A stretch of 64,000 nt of DNA from NCBI RefSeq assembly GCF_024714475.1, contig NZ_JAMZMI010000003.1:372001-436000 (forward strand). Reading direction: 5' to 3'. Shown in pieces: positions 43,485-52,977 of this stretch (position 1 is its first letter; each line of letters begins with the position of its first letter). The position numbers and the translations under genes are program-made. The notes beneath the pieces were generated by a model, which did no database searches, was not told where the DNA came from, and worked only from the letters and a program-made list of their open reading frames with translations. Source of the DNA: Marinoscillum sp. MHG1-6 (GTDB lineage Bacteria; Bacteroidota; Bacteroidia; Cytophagales; Cyclobacteriaceae).

Positions 43485-44189
43485 ATGAATGACATTCCCA
43501 ATCACATAGGCCTGATCTTCATCGCCTGTGTCATTGCAACTTTTGGATTTATCTATTTCGGTGTGCGATTCAGCACTAAAAAAAGCTATCTCCCCACTCT
43601 TGTACTAACACTAATCTCTTTTTGGCTTCTTATTATTGGTGTTGTCACTGTCAATGGCTACTTCCTCAACTTTGATAGTATACCACCCAGATTGATGGTT
43701 TTTGCGGCTATTAACCTACTTATTATCATCCTCCTGTTTAGTCTTCCACGTTCCAGAAACTTTATCAGCCAGATTCCAATCACTACTCTTACGCATATTC
43801 ATATCATTAGGGTTCCGGTAGAAATCGTGTTGTGGTGGTTGTTTTTGGAACATTTGGTACCTCAGGAGCTGACTTATGAAGGTGCCAACTTCGATATTAT
43901 TTCAGGTATTACTGCTCCTTTTGCAGCCATTTTCTTAGTTGGAAAAAAGAGGCAGAACCGACTATGGGCAGTCCTATGGAATGTGGCAGCGCTGGGCCTT
44001 CTAATTAATATCGTCAGCCGGGCAATTATGAATACCCCCTATTTTATCAGCCCAACAGCCGAACTTCCAAATCTTGCGGTGTTCTATTTCCCATTTGTGT
44101 ACTTACCGCTTTTTGTGGTGCCGGCCGTTTTATTTGCTCATTTAACCTCCCTTTATCAACTGAGCCTGAACAGTGACCGATGGAATTAG
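43485..44189 (+). CDS. Membrane protein of unknown function
   Basis: The 234-residue product has about seven hydrophobic transmembrane segments and no recognised family signature. Charged residues are scarce. A WWLFLEHLVPQEL stretch between segments 4 and 5 and a conserved-looking GANFDIISGITAPF may mark a functional loop. It is transcribed divergently from the Nudix gene and converges with the TPR lipoprotein gene at a distance of two bases. I cannot assign a role. Confidence 0.7.
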   Translation: MNDIPNHIGLIFIACVIATFGFIYFGVRFSTKKSYLPTLVLTLISFWLLIIGVVTVNGYFLNFDSIPPRLMVFAAINLLIIILLFSLPRSRNFISQIPITTLTHIHIIRVPVEIVLWWLFLEHLVPQELTYEGANFDIISGITAPFAAIFLVGKKRQNRLWAVLWNVAALGLLINIVSRAIMNTPYFISPTAELPNLAVFYFPFVYLPLFVVPAVLFAHLTSLYQLSLNSDRWN

Positions 44190-44191
44190 TC

Positions 44192-45208
44192 TTATTGACA
44201 ATTTTTAATGATCATTTTCCCGGACCTTTCTTCATTTAACTCCACACCTTTTTTCCATGACTCACAAGCAAGGTCTTTTTGATTAGCACCCAGGTAAGCC
44301 TCACCCAGATAGGAATAAAGATCATCAATAAACTGATTTCGTTTTTCAGCCTCTTTCAACAACCTTACTGCTTCTTCAAACTCTCCTTGTGCAAGATGAT
44401 AAAGCCCCTTATTTCGGTAAGCCCAGGCATTGGATGGATCAAGTAAAATACTCTTATTAATATCCTTTAATGCACCCTCATAATCTTTCATTTTTAAGTA
44501 CACCTGCCCTCGATTATTGAGAAAATAGGGCTCCTGTGGGACTATATCCAGCGCCCGGTTGATCGTGATCAAAGCATTCTGATAATCCTCCTCAGAAAGA
44601 TATATCTGGCTAAGCGTATTGTATGCATTGGCGTCATTAGGATTAAGAGCTAAAGTGCTCCGCAACCATTGCCGGGCAGAATCCAACCTGTCTGTGAAGA
44701 AATAAAGAGTAGCCAGATTTACCCGAGCCTCCATGTTCATCGAATCAAGTAGCAAGGAAGTTTTGAAACTCGCAATTCCTGATGGGTAATCTCTGAGTTT
44801 GGTCAAGATCAATCCCTTATAGAAATGCACGAATGCTGAGTCCGGAAAAGTGTTTTTCAAATAATTAATGTCCTCAAGTGCCTGATCATATTTACCTACT
44901 TCTTCATAGGCATAGGCTCGATTGAAAAGGGCATCATGATATTCCGGATTAATAAGTATGGCCTGGTTATAATCCTGGATAGCCTCATAAGGGTGGCCAT
45001 CTTCTATGCGGGCTACTCCGCGATTGTTGTAGGCCCGGGCGTAGTCAGGATCATTTTCCAGTGAAAGGGTATAAAACGCTACCGCCTTATCAAAATCCTG
45101 TCGGGATAGCGCGTCATTTCCCTGCATAAAAAAACGATCCCTTTTGGTTTCTTTACCTGGAGCACATGCTATAATAAGGAGCGGAATGAAATACTTCAAA
45201 ATCTTCAT
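44192..45208 (-). CDS. TPR-repeat lipoprotein
   Basis: I start at the ATG at 45208, giving MKILKYFIPLLIIAC, a lipoprotein signal with Cys15, and 338 residues. A start at 45235 would add nine residues before the signal. Eight to nine tetratricopeptide repeats fill the rest (ARAYNNRGVARIEDGHPYEA, AYRNKGLYHLAQGEFEEAV), and a short Cys-containing C-terminus ends it. TPR lipoproteins usually serve as protein-interaction scaffolds in the periplasm or at the outer membrane. Nothing nearby fixes its partner. Confidence 0.85.
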   Translation of the reverse strand: MKILKYFIPLLIIACAPGKETKRDRFFMQGNDALSRQDFDKAVAFYTLSLENDPDYARAYNNRGVARIEDGHPYEAIQDYNQAILINPEYHDALFNRAYAYEEVGKYDQALEDINYLKNTFPDSAFVHFYKGLILTKLRDYPSGIASFKTSLLLDSMNMEARVNLATLYFFTDRLDSARQWLRSTLALNPNDANAYNTLSQIYLSEEDYQNALITINRALDIVPQEPYFLNNRGQVYLKMKDYEGALKDINKSILLDPSNAWAYRNKGLYHLAQGEFEEAVRLLKEAEKRNQFIDDLYSYLGEAYLGANQKDLACESWKKGVELNEERSGKMIIKNCQ

Positions 45209-45224
45209 ACCGCAAATAAAACGA

Positions 45225-45250
45225 AGCTGCCCCAAATAATTGGGACAGCT
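45225..45250 (-). terminator. Intrinsic terminator after the DUF2807 gene
   Basis: Arms AGCTGCCCCAA and TTGGGACAGCT pair with one mismatch. The minus strand continues with a T-rich stretch. It ends transcription of the DUF2807 gene just before the TPR lipoprotein gene. Confidence 0.75.
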
Positions 45251-45277
45251 CTATTCAATTGGATTCTACTACCTTAA

Positions 45278-46015
45278 TTAATCCTTTCTAACACTTCCAC
45301 CACTACTTGTTTCTTTGTCGAGGTACTTTGGAGTGCCTGCATATATGATTGAGCCCCCACTGCTAGCTCTCGCCTTAAGCTTTTCTTTTACCCCCACAGC
45401 AATGGATCCCCCACTGCTAGCTCTTAATTCTGCACTGTTACAAGTGAGATCATCACCAGAAAACTCACCGGAACTACTGGCCTCAACATTCAATTCTTCA
45501 ACAATCCCCGAAATTTCCACGTCTGCCGCACTTGACAAATCGGCTTCCAATGATCGGGCCTCTACCGTCAGTTTTATATCTCCTGCGCTGGAGGCATCAA
45601 TGTCAATTTCATCTGCTTTGATGGATGCTTTGATATCTCCAGCACTGCTGACATCAATTTCAAAATCTCCACTGATTATGATCTTATCAGTGACTTGGAT
45701 GCTCCCTGCAGAAGACGCCTTTAATGAAGATAAATTCTTATAGACAATATAGACCTTGACATCAGATCTTCGGTTGTTCGATTTGTCAATGTAAACCTTC
45801 AACCTGCCACCATCCACTTCTGTGATAATGTCATTGAGCGCTACCCCCTCGGATACAATTTTAATTTCTTCTGAAGATCCTTTGGTAAGTGTCGCTTCAA
45901 TAGCCGTGGATACCGCCACCCCATCAAATGATGAAAGATTTCTGGTTTCAGTTTCCTGGGCCAGCCCCTGAAATGACAGGATCAGGGCCAGCGTAATTAT
46001 GGTTAGCTTATTCAT
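45278..46015 (-). CDS. DUF2807 (head GIN) domain secreted protein
   Basis: The 245-residue protein has a signal peptide ending near FQGLAQ and a long right-handed beta-type domain built of short Ser/Gly/Asp repeats (ASSAGDIKASIKA, DASSAGDIKLTVE). This fits DUF2807, once named a putative auto-transporter adhesin head GIN domain. It is widespread in Bacteroidota and its function is unknown. An envelope location is likely. It is followed by its own terminator. Confidence 0.88.
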   Translation of the reverse strand: MNKLTIITLALILSFQGLAQETETRNLSSFDGVAVSTAIEATLTKGSSEEIKIVSEGVALNDIITEVDGGRLKVYIDKSNNRRSDVKVYIVYKNLSSLKASSAGSIQVTDKIIISGDFEIDVSSAGDIKASIKADEIDIDASSAGDIKLTVEARSLEADLSSAADVEISGIVEELNVEASSSGEFSGDDLTCNSAELRASSGGSIAVGVKEKLKARASSGGSIIYAGTPKYLDKETSSGGSVRKD

Positions 46016-46063
46016 TTCTACGAGTTTTTATTTCAAAGACTCACAGAAAGTGAAAGGGTTGCA

Positions 46064-46600
46064 TCAAAGGAAAGATTGATAACCTTTTTGGTATTTCGGC
46101 CATTCGACTTCCTTGAACTTATCTTCTGCGAAATAAACAAGGATAGGCTCAATAGATTTGGCATCCAAGTATCCGGCCACCGGTTGAATGATCTCAAGTT
46201 CCTCAGTCATGAACACTGTTGTAGGGTAGCTCAGTTTGTTGTTAGTGAGTGCCGCGGCAAGTTGGTGAACTCCTCGATTACCATTAGCTACAAATTTGAA
46301 GGTATGTCCATCAAACTCTACATCTTCACGCTGCTCTGCATTAAACTTTACAGCATAGTAGTTTTCATTGATGTAGGCTGCAAGCTTCTCATTGGCATAA
46401 GCATCACGATCCATTTTCTTACACCAGCCACACCAGTCAGTATAAATATCAATAAGCAATTTTTTAGGCTCCTTCTTGGACCTTGCTACGGCCTCCTCAA
46501 AACTGATCCATTCTACTTCCGCTTGTGCCAATGTCTCGAAAGAGGTAATAACAGTCATGATCGCCATGAAAACTGATGCTATTATACTTGCTCTAATCAT
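46064..46600 (-). CDS. Secreted thioredoxin-like protein (CGWC)
   Basis: This 178-residue protein has a signal peptide (ending near ETLAQA) and a thioredoxin fold with the active site IYTDWCGWCKKMDRDAYA (Cys near 52 and 55). The cis-Pro occurs in SYPTTVFMTEEL. It belongs to the thioredoxin/DUF255-like group of periplasmic disulfide reductases. The partner is unknown. Confidence 0.9.
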   Translation of the reverse strand: MIRASIIASVFMAIMTVITSFETLAQAEVEWISFEEAVARSKKEPKKLLIDIYTDWCGWCKKMDRDAYANEKLAAYINENYYAVKFNAEQREDVEFDGHTFKFVANGNRGVHQLAAALTNNKLSYPTTVFMTEELEIIQPVAGYLDAKSIEPILVYFAEDKFKEVEWPKYQKGYQSFL

Positions 46601-46668
46601 CTCACTAAAATAGTTATTAAAGGTTGAACGACCACTTCCGGGATTTAGTTCGCGACATAAAACACAAA

Positions 46669-46703
46669 AGCCCTGCCAGAAATATTCATTTACTGACAGG
46701 GCT
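46669..46703 (-). terminator. Intrinsic terminator of the gld operon
   Basis: Arms AGCCCTGCCAG and CTGACAGGGCT pair with one mismatch around a 13-base loop. The minus strand continues TTTTGTGTTTT. It lies 22 bases after the stop of the DUF4340 gene. Confidence 0.85.
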
Positions 46704-46724
46704 CGACTCAGTACTAATGGCCTC

Positions 46725-47603
46725 TTACTGATTCAGAAAAAAATCTGGTTGCTTAAATATCTTCTCATAAACCGTGGGGTCCGTGAAAATCTCGTCGTTT
46801 GAAGAGGATGAAAAGGAAGATTCTCCGAAAGATTTTACCGAGATATCTCCTGTTGTCAGATGAAAGATCACCTCATTGCCATCCGCAGTAACCTCGCCGT
46901 CTTCAAACTTTTTGGAGGTCACATAACTCAGGGCACCTAAAAAATCCTTTACCTGCTTTTCCTCCACACTGACGCCTCCTATGCCCCATTCTTCCTCGGT
47001 TTTAATGAGTGAATAAGTTTGCCCTCCTGATACAAAATCCACCGACTGTACGGAATCAGCCGTGATCTTAAGAATCCTATTATTTCTATAGTCTGCATCC
47101 GTTTTACCAATGCTCATTCCCATAAAATCGTTGGCCACATAGGTATCCTCGTCGTCGGCCAACCGAACATAGGTGAAATAGTTGCGTTGCCCTTCTACAC
47201 CAAATCTCCCGATAATCAGGTCTAATACTTCATCACCCCCTTCATACACTTTTACCCTGGTGCCTGCGGAATCAACCTGAAAATCAGACCACTTTTCTTT
47301 TGATCTTGCCGCAATTCTTGAAGGTTTGATGCCATTCAGGGACATTAACATGCTCCGTACTGTTGTGCTTTGAGCCTTTTTATTGTCCTTCACCCACCAG
47401 ATGGCATCCTTCTTCTCCAGAATTAATTTTTCCTGGCCTCCGACTATTTCCACCCTAGTCACTGCAGCGGTATCCAAATCAACAAGTTGCTCTTTGTAGG
47501 ACTTGCTCCTGCCTCCATCAGATGTCAGCTTCACAACACCATAAATGGCAACCAGTAATATCAAAACACCCAATAAAATGACCGTTTTATTTCCTTTTAG
47601 CAT
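46725..47603 (-). CDS. DUF4340-domain protein, last gene of the gld operon
   Basis: The 292-residue protein has one N-terminal transmembrane segment (about 8-27) and a periplasmic DUF4340-type domain. It reads as two repeats around the motif VTRVEIVGGQEKLILEKKD, and an YRNNRILKI stretch is typical of the family. Its start lies 11 bases after gldG, so it is co-transcribed with the GldAFG transporter. DUF4340 proteins commonly follow GldG-like genes and may act with the complex in the envelope. The role is not established. Confidence 0.85.
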   Translation of the reverse strand: MLKGNKTVILLGVLILLVAIYGVVKLTSDGGRSKSYKEQLVDLDTAAVTRVEIVGGQEKLILEKKDAIWWVKDNKKAQSTTVRSMLMSLNGIKPSRIAARSKEKWSDFQVDSAGTRVKVYEGGDEVLDLIIGRFGVEGQRNYFTYVRLADDEDTYVANDFMGMSIGKTDADYRNNRILKITADSVQSVDFVSGGQTYSLIKTEEEWGIGGVSVEEKQVKDFLGALSYVTSKKFEDGEVTADGNEVIFHLTTGDISVKSFGESSFSSSSNDEIFTDPTVYEKIFKQPDFFLNQ

Positions 47604-47614
47604 AGTTGTTCTTT

Positions 47615-49120
47615 TTAGTTGTAATTACCCTGCATCCACCTCTGACGCTTGCGGTTGTTCATTTGTCTTCTGATAAAAGCATAAAGAAGGATCAGGAAGA
47701 TCGGCGCTACTACGTTAGCATATTTCAAGATCGTTTTTGTGGCCTCCTCCACCTGATCCAAAGGTCGGGAAGTGATCCCTTTGGTTCTGAGATCAATCAA
47801 CCCAGTATCATCCGCCAGCCAATCCACTGCATTGGCTGCTAAATTGATATTATCTTCACTCTGCTGCTGAGGTCTTTGTCCTTCCCCATTTACAATGAAG
47901 CTTCCATTCGTTACGAGAATAATCTTGGAGTTGGCATTCTCCACGCCGGCTGCTACCAGCTGTGCCCCGGCTCTAAAATCATTTTCAGTCCATTTTTTCT
48001 GAATATCAATGTATGTCGGTGGAGTCACCAAACCGGACTGTTCTGAAGTGTAAACCAATGGAATGGTTGAAATGCTGGTATCTGCTTTGTTAAAGCTGAT
48101 ATTGCTCACAAATGGCAGCATGACACTCTCTAACCCTCCGGTGATCGAATGATCTTCAAAGTTGTTGACCATTGGGAAATACGGGAACTGCTTTTGCGTA
48201 TTCATGACAGCAAACCCCAGATTTTGCTGCACACTGACGGTCGCACACTGTGCGTCGATCACAAAATTATCTCCTATGCTCAAACCCTTGCCAGCTAACC
48301 AACCTTTAACACCCACATCTGTGGATTTCGATAATAAACCCTGTTGTAAGTCCCCTTCCACATTCGAATAGGCCACAAACATTCCTCCACCCTTCTGAAG
48401 GTAACTATCCAGTTTGGCGAACTGATTACTACCAACAGAATCCTTTGGGTTCACCCAAATCAAGGCGCGATAATAAGAAGGTATGGATGCCGTATCCTTT
48501 ATTTGAAATGGCTCCACGTCATACAATACAGAAAGTTGTCGCATCAACTGCGGTAAAGCATAAATGGATGGTTCACCAAAACCCTGGATATATCCAACTT
48601 TCGGCTTGTCGGTAATAGCTATTTTCTTAATTGCTGTTGTCAGCGAGTACTCGAGACCAGCTCCGGGTTGCACCATAGGAATGACCTCGGTACGATCATC
48701 CATTTTCAAAACAGCTCCCATGTAAGCTCTCAACTGCTGAACCTGATCGCGTTCCTGAACATTGATCATCACGGGACTAATCCCCTGTTCCTGTGCTTCA
48801 CGCTCTGTTTCTTCACTTTCATTAGGATTAATGAACTCGTAGACTATGTTTCCCCCTGATCGGTTTTCGTATTCCGTCAATTGATCTTTAAAATCCTGCT
48901 TGCTTTTCAGCAATTGCGCTGGGAGATCTTCGGAGAAATATGCTTTGATCGTAATCACTCCACCCAGATCATCCAACACGTCCTGCGTCGCATCACTAAA
49001 GGTATAGCGATCGTCTTCTGTAAAATCCAGCCTGAAATAAAGGCCGTTTGAAATCAAATTGGCAACCAGAATGATGGCCAAAACGATTATCAGCTGTATT
49101 ATGATATTCTTTTTCTTCAT
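47615..49120 (-). CDS. gldG: Gliding motility protein GldG
   Basis: The 501-residue product has an N-terminal transmembrane helix (about 8-28), an ABC-type auxiliary domain with FRLDFTEDDRYTFSDAT, and a C-terminal transmembrane helix (about 468-488). This is the layout of GldG, the auxiliary component of the GldAFG ABC transporter needed for gliding in Flavobacterium johnsoniae-type systems. It lies between gldF (12-base gap) and the DUF4340 gene (11-base gap). Confidence 0.93.
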   Translation of the reverse strand: MKKKNIIIQLIIVLAIILVANLISNGLYFRLDFTEDDRYTFSDATQDVLDDLGGVITIKAYFSEDLPAQLLKSKQDFKDQLTEYENRSGGNIVYEFINPNESEETEREAQEQGISPVMINVQERDQVQQLRAYMGAVLKMDDRTEVIPMVQPGAGLEYSLTTAIKKIAITDKPKVGYIQGFGEPSIYALPQLMRQLSVLYDVEPFQIKDTASIPSYYRALIWVNPKDSVGSNQFAKLDSYLQKGGGMFVAYSNVEGDLQQGLLSKSTDVGVKGWLAGKGLSIGDNFVIDAQCATVSVQQNLGFAVMNTQKQFPYFPMVNNFEDHSITGGLESVMLPFVSNISFNKADTSISTIPLVYTSEQSGLVTPPTYIDIQKKWTENDFRAGAQLVAAGVENANSKIILVTNGSFIVNGEGQRPQQQSEDNINLAANAVDWLADDTGLIDLRTKGITSRPLDQVEEATKTILKYANVVAPIFLILLYAFIRRQMNNRKRQRWMQGNYN

Positions 49121-49132
49121 CGTTCCAATATT

Positions 49133-49858
49133 TTATGATTGCCAGTTTCTTTTCGAAAGCATGATCTGTGACAACAAGGCCCCCAGTCCTATGATAGAAG
49201 CAAAGTACACCAGGTCTCTGCTATCCACTACCCCCCTGCTAATGGACTCATAATGTGAGCTCATGCTTAGGTAATTCAGTATCTCTCCACTGGTACCTCG
49301 AATGGAACCACCCACTGCATCAAATACCATCTGAAAGAAGATCCCAATGAAAAGGGCCAATAGAAACGCGACGATCTGATTTTGGGTCACGCTACTGGCA
49401 AACAAACCAATACTGATATAGCTCGCCGAAAGGAAAAGTAATCCCATGTATCCGCCAATGACCGCACCATCATCAATATTACCCAAATTGCTCACCGTGA
49501 TATAGTACGGCAGGGTACAAACCAACGCGATGGCTACCAGCAGTAGACAAGCCAGAAATTTTCCCCATACAATCTGACTATCAGATACGGCCTTAGTTAT
49601 CAATAATTCGATGGTGCCAGCGCGATTTTCCTCTGCGATCATGCGCATAGTGATGGCAGGAATAAAGAAAAACAGCGACCAATACGCAATACTGAAAAAC
49701 ACCTGCAAACTCGCCTGATTGATAAAAAACATATTGCTTCCGACTAGCCAGGTAAAGAGTCCACTCAAGCCCAGGAACAAAATGATCATCACATAGGCAA
49801 TAAGCGAATCAAAGAATGAGGCCAGCTCTCTTCTCGTGATTATCCAAATTTTACTCAT
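49133..49858 (-). CDS. gldF: Gliding motility ABC transporter permease GldF
   Basis: The 241-residue protein has six transmembrane segments and the ABC-2 permease pattern. Typical GldF stretches are RELASFFDSLIAYV near the start and MRMIAEENRAGTIELLITKAV in the middle. It forms the membrane channel for GldA. Seven bases separate it from gldA, and twelve from gldG. Confidence 0.94.
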   Translation of the reverse strand: MSKIWIITRRELASFFDSLIAYVMIILFLGLSGLFTWLVGSNMFFINQASLQVFFSIAYWSLFFFIPAITMRMIAEENRAGTIELLITKAVSDSQIVWGKFLACLLLVAIALVCTLPYYITVSNLGNIDDGAVIGGYMGLLFLSASYISIGLFASSVTQNQIVAFLLALFIGIFFQMVFDAVGGSIRGTSGEILNYLSMSSHYESISRGVVDSRDLVYFASIIGLGALLSQIMLSKRNWQS

Positions 49859-49865
49859 GACCTTA

Positions 49866-50789
49866 TTATTTTGTTAGTTTCTGGAACACGTCCTCTAGCC
49901 TGGTTTCCAAACCGGACATTTCCATTAAATACCATTTATTTTTCACACAGAGATCAAAAATTTCCTTGCGGCTCGACATGTCCGGCTTGCTCTGTACATT
50001 GAACCAACCTTCCTTCCCATTCAAGCTAGTGACTTTCTCAACCGAACTGAGTTCCAGGATCGCTTTCTCCACTTTCGCTGCCTCAGCTTCAATATTTATC
50101 TTAAGGAGTTCCTGCCCCTGCGCCTGAGATCTCAACGTATCGGAAGTGCCATCCGCGACAATGCGTCCGCGGTTGATGATCAGTATTCGATCACAAGTAG
50201 CTTCCACCTCGGAAAGAATGTGTGAACTCAGAATAACCGTTTTCTCCTTACCAAGTTCCTTAATCAGCTTTCTGATCTCCACAATCTGGTTTGGATCGAG
50301 TCCGGTGGTGGGTTCATCGAGGATGAGCACTTCAGGATCATGGATCATAGCTTGTGCAAGCCCGACTCTCTGTCGGTACCCTTTGGAGAGTTCGTTGATG
50401 TTTTTGTGCTTCTCCTGATCGAGACCACATTTCTCTATCATCTCTCCTATTCGGCCTGGAATGAGATTTTTCTCCACGCCCTGCACTTCAGCCGAGAATC
50501 TCAGGTAGTCCACAATGGGCATATCCTGATAAAGCGGATTGTTTTCAGGCAGGTAGCCTATTTTTTTCTTAATTAATTCCTGGTCGGTATGGATCGAATG
50601 TCCATCCAGCTTCACATCACCTGAGCTCGGAGCCATAAAACAGGTGATGATCTTCATCGTTGTACTTTTCCCCGCACCATTTGGCCCAAGAAAACCAACG
50701 ACCTCACCTGTTTTGATCTCAAATGATATGTCATTAACAGCTTTCTGCTCACCGTACTTCTTGGTGAGGTTTTCTACAATTATTGACAT
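49866..50789 (-). CDS. gldA: Gliding motility ABC transporter ATP-binding protein GldA
   Basis: The 307-residue protein is an ABC ATPase. It shows the Walker A GFLGPNGAGKSTT (near 33-45), the signature LSKGYRQRVGLAQA, the Walker B VLILDEPTTGLD and the H-loop ILSSHILSEVE. About 80 residues at the C-terminus form the GldA-type extension. It is the first gene of the gldA-gldF-gldG-DUF4340 operon, with a promoter-like element at 50821-50851. It powers the GldAFG transporter, which is linked to gliding. Confidence 0.95.
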   Translation of the reverse strand: MSIIVENLTKKYGEQKAVNDISFEIKTGEVVGFLGPNGAGKSTTMKIITCFMAPSSGDVKLDGHSIHTDQELIKKKIGYLPENNPLYQDMPIVDYLRFSAEVQGVEKNLIPGRIGEMIEKCGLDQEKHKNINELSKGYRQRVGLAQAMIHDPEVLILDEPTTGLDPNQIVEIRKLIKELGKEKTVILSSHILSEVEATCDRILIINRGRIVADGTSDTLRSQAQGQELLKINIEAEAAKVEKAILELSSVEKVTSLNGKEGWFNVQSKPDMSSRKEIFDLCVKNKWYLMEMSGLETRLEDVFQKLTK

Positions 50790-50820
50790 GATAATCTGGT
50801 TATTACGTTGTCTAAGGCCG

Positions 50821-50851
50821 CAATAATAAAATCCAGGAGATTGATTGTCAA
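50821..50851 (-). promoter_or_regulatory. Promoter-like element of the gldA operon
   Basis: On the minus strand TTG (50849-50851) is followed after 20 bases by TATTATTG (50821-50828), which matches the -7 TAnnTTTG at all but one fixed position. Transcription would begin near 50814, leaving a leader of about 25 bases. Confidence 0.5.
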
Positions 50852-50932
50852 TAAGACCGATTCGCTACCGTGTTAAAAAAAGTTAAGATCGGGATCAGCG
50901 AACAGTCAGCAGCGAACAGTTTATAATTGAGC

Positions 50933-50957
50933 TCGATCGCAATTGCATTGCGATCGA
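50933..50957. repeat. Intergenic palindromic repeat, copy 1
   Basis: Perfect 10-base arms TCGATCGCAA and TTGCGATCGA surround five bases. The right half (ATTGCATTGCGATCGAAA) recurs at 54517-54534 and, in part, at 53729-53743. Confidence 0.6.
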
Positions 50958-51124
50958 AAACTTGAGAACTGTTTGATACTCAGTTTACACCATCTATCGT
51001 TACCAGCAATATGATACAACAAAATAATCTATGACGGAAATCCATTAAGGCACTCTTCCTGTGATATTTATTATCTTGGTCGCTTTAATTTTAGTCCTGA
51101 CCAGAATAAACAGCCGACTAATTT

Positions 51125-52969
51125 ATGAACCAAAATAGCAACACCTCCAATTCGGGGATCATGGGTTTCCTCAGTAGTAAGAAGATGACTTTCATCTACC
51201 TGGCAATATTGATCATTGCCTGGTTCAAGGTATATAGTGAAGTCTTTGATGAGAAGATCAACCTGGGAGGAGATAATGCAGGGTATTATATCCTTGGAAA
51301 TGCACTGGCTAATGGTGATGGTTACACCAATATTCACACGCTAAACAAAACCCCTCATAACCACTTTCCTCCGGGGTATCCGGTTATTATCGCCACAACG
51401 ATCAAGCTTTTTTCAAATGACATTGTCACCATCAAAAGAGTAAGTGGCTTCTTTTTCCTGTTATCCATAGGAATGATCTTTATTATCATTGCCCGAATTA
51501 CCGACAACTATCATGTAGCATTTTTGGTATCGGCTTTGTGCATTGTAAATGTGCATATGCTCACCTATGCGACCATCATGATGAGTGAGATTCCGTTTCT
51601 CTTTTTCTCTCTCCTATGCTTGTGGCTATTTATTGATCTGGACTTTTCAGGTCCGTTTTGGAAAAACTGGAAGTTTCTGGTTTTCATCCTTGTTTTGGTC
51701 TTTACCTATCATATCAGATCGACTGCTTTGGCACTTATCGCAGCGATGATGGTTTATTTACTCATAACTAGAAATTGGCTCTACCTGGCATCCTTTGTTG
51801 TCGGCGTGGCCGCACTGATGATACCGTGGATGATGAGAACCAGCAGTCTTGGCGGCAGTTCATATATGAAACAAATCGTTATGATCAACCCATACAGACC
51901 GGAGCTCGGTGGTATGGAACTGGCAGATTGGTTCAGCAGGTTTTGGGAAAACTTAGAACGATACCTGACCAGGGAAATTCCTTCTGGTGTTTTCAATTTC
52001 CTGAAAGTCACCAACTACAACGACCCCATTACCAGCAAAGAATGGGTTATTGGCTTGATCATCTTTGCGATCATGCTATTTGGGCTTACCAGAATTAAGA
52101 AATACGGTCTGCTGATCTTTCTTTACCTGGGCGCTTCTTTTGGCATCCTGCTTTTATGGCCCCCAGTCTGGACGGGTCAGAGATTTCTGCTTCCACTCAT
52201 TCCCATTCTGGCCTTTCTATTCATTTACGGGACCGTCCATCTAATAAAGAAATTGGCAGAGACGGCATCGCAGAAATCATTTTCTGAAGCCACTGTTTCG
52301 GTGTTTCTAATCATCCTGATGATAGTCGGCATGAAATCTTACGCAGGACCTTCCATTGACACCTTATCTAGACAGGCCAAAGGAAAATGGATCCCGCGAT
52401 ATCAAAACTACTTTGACCTTGCCAAATGGGCAGGACAAAATCTCCCAGACACCTCGGTCATTAGTTGCAGAAAACAGCAACTGTTCTATGTGTACTCCAA
52501 CCGATATGTCGCAGGGTATAAATACACACTAGATGCAGAGGATCTAATAGAGGCTTTGAAGGCTTCTAGTGTAGATTATGTGATCCTTGATCAGCTTGGC
52601 TACTCCTCAACCGGGAGATACTTATTACCGGCGATCAAAAAGTATCCGGAAAAGTTTCAAAATGTGGCACAGCTCAAAAATCCAGATACCTACCTACTCA
52701 AGTTTGAACCACAGCTTGGTTATTGGGGTGAATGGAAGGACAACAAGCGCAATGGCATGGGCTCTTATACCTGGAAAAGTAATCAAAAATATGTTGGACA
52801 ATGGGAAAACGGTCTGCGAAATGGAAAGGGTACCCTTTATTTGCCGGACGGTACGACTATGGAAGGAAGATGGACGGATGACAAGCTCAATGGTGAGGTC
52901 ATTGTAAAAGGTCCAAACGGCGACATCATTCGTACGGAAAATTACCTGGACAATCAAAAATTAGATTAA
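51125..52969 (+). CDS. GT39-like membrane glycosyltransferase with C-terminal MORN repeats
   Basis: The 614-residue protein has about 10-11 transmembrane segments to residue 430. The first periplasmic loop carries GGDNAGYYILGNALANGDG, with the Asp expected as the catalytic residue of GT39/ArnT/PMT-type polyprenyl-phosphate-sugar transferases, followed by HFPPGYPVI. After a soluble stretch, three MORN repeats (YWGEWKDNKRNGMG, YVGQWENGLRNGKG, MEGRWTDDKLNGEV) end the protein at about 540-600. The MORN tail is unusual for this family. The gene for a GT2 enzyme follows after eight bases, a probable donor-sugar partner. Confidence 0.85.
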   Translation: MNQNSNTSNSGIMGFLSSKKMTFIYLAILIIAWFKVYSEVFDEKINLGGDNAGYYILGNALANGDGYTNIHTLNKTPHNHFPPGYPVIIATTIKLFSNDIVTIKRVSGFFFLLSIGMIFIIIARITDNYHVAFLVSALCIVNVHMLTYATIMMSEIPFLFFSLLCLWLFIDLDFSGPFWKNWKFLVFILVLVFTYHIRSTALALIAAMMVYLLITRNWLYLASFVVGVAALMIPWMMRTSSLGGSSYMKQIVMINPYRPELGGMELADWFSRFWENLERYLTREIPSGVFNFLKVTNYNDPITSKEWVIGLIIFAIMLFGLTRIKKYGLLIFLYLGASFGILLLWPPVWTGQRFLLPLIPILAFLFIYGTVHLIKKLAETASQKSFSEATVSVFLIILMIVGMKSYAGPSIDTLSRQAKGKWIPRYQNYFDLAKWAGQNLPDTSVISCRKQQLFYVYSNRYVAGYKYTLDAEDLIEALKASSVDYVILDQLGYSSTGRYLLPAIKKYPEKFQNVAQLKNPDTYLLKFEPQLGYWGEWKDNKRNGMGSYTWKSNQKYVGQWENGLRNGKGTLYLPDGTTMEGRWTDDKLNGEVIVKGPNGDIIRTENYLDNQKLD

Positions 52970-52977
52970 GCGGACTA

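Larger units (their letters stand above)
50790..51124. other. Intergenic stretch between gldA and the GT39 gene
   Basis: No gene is seen in these 335 bases. They hold the gldA promoter-like element, a 10-base direct repeat (AGCGAACAGT at 50897 and 50912) and the palindromic repeat at 50933-50957. Confidence 0.6.
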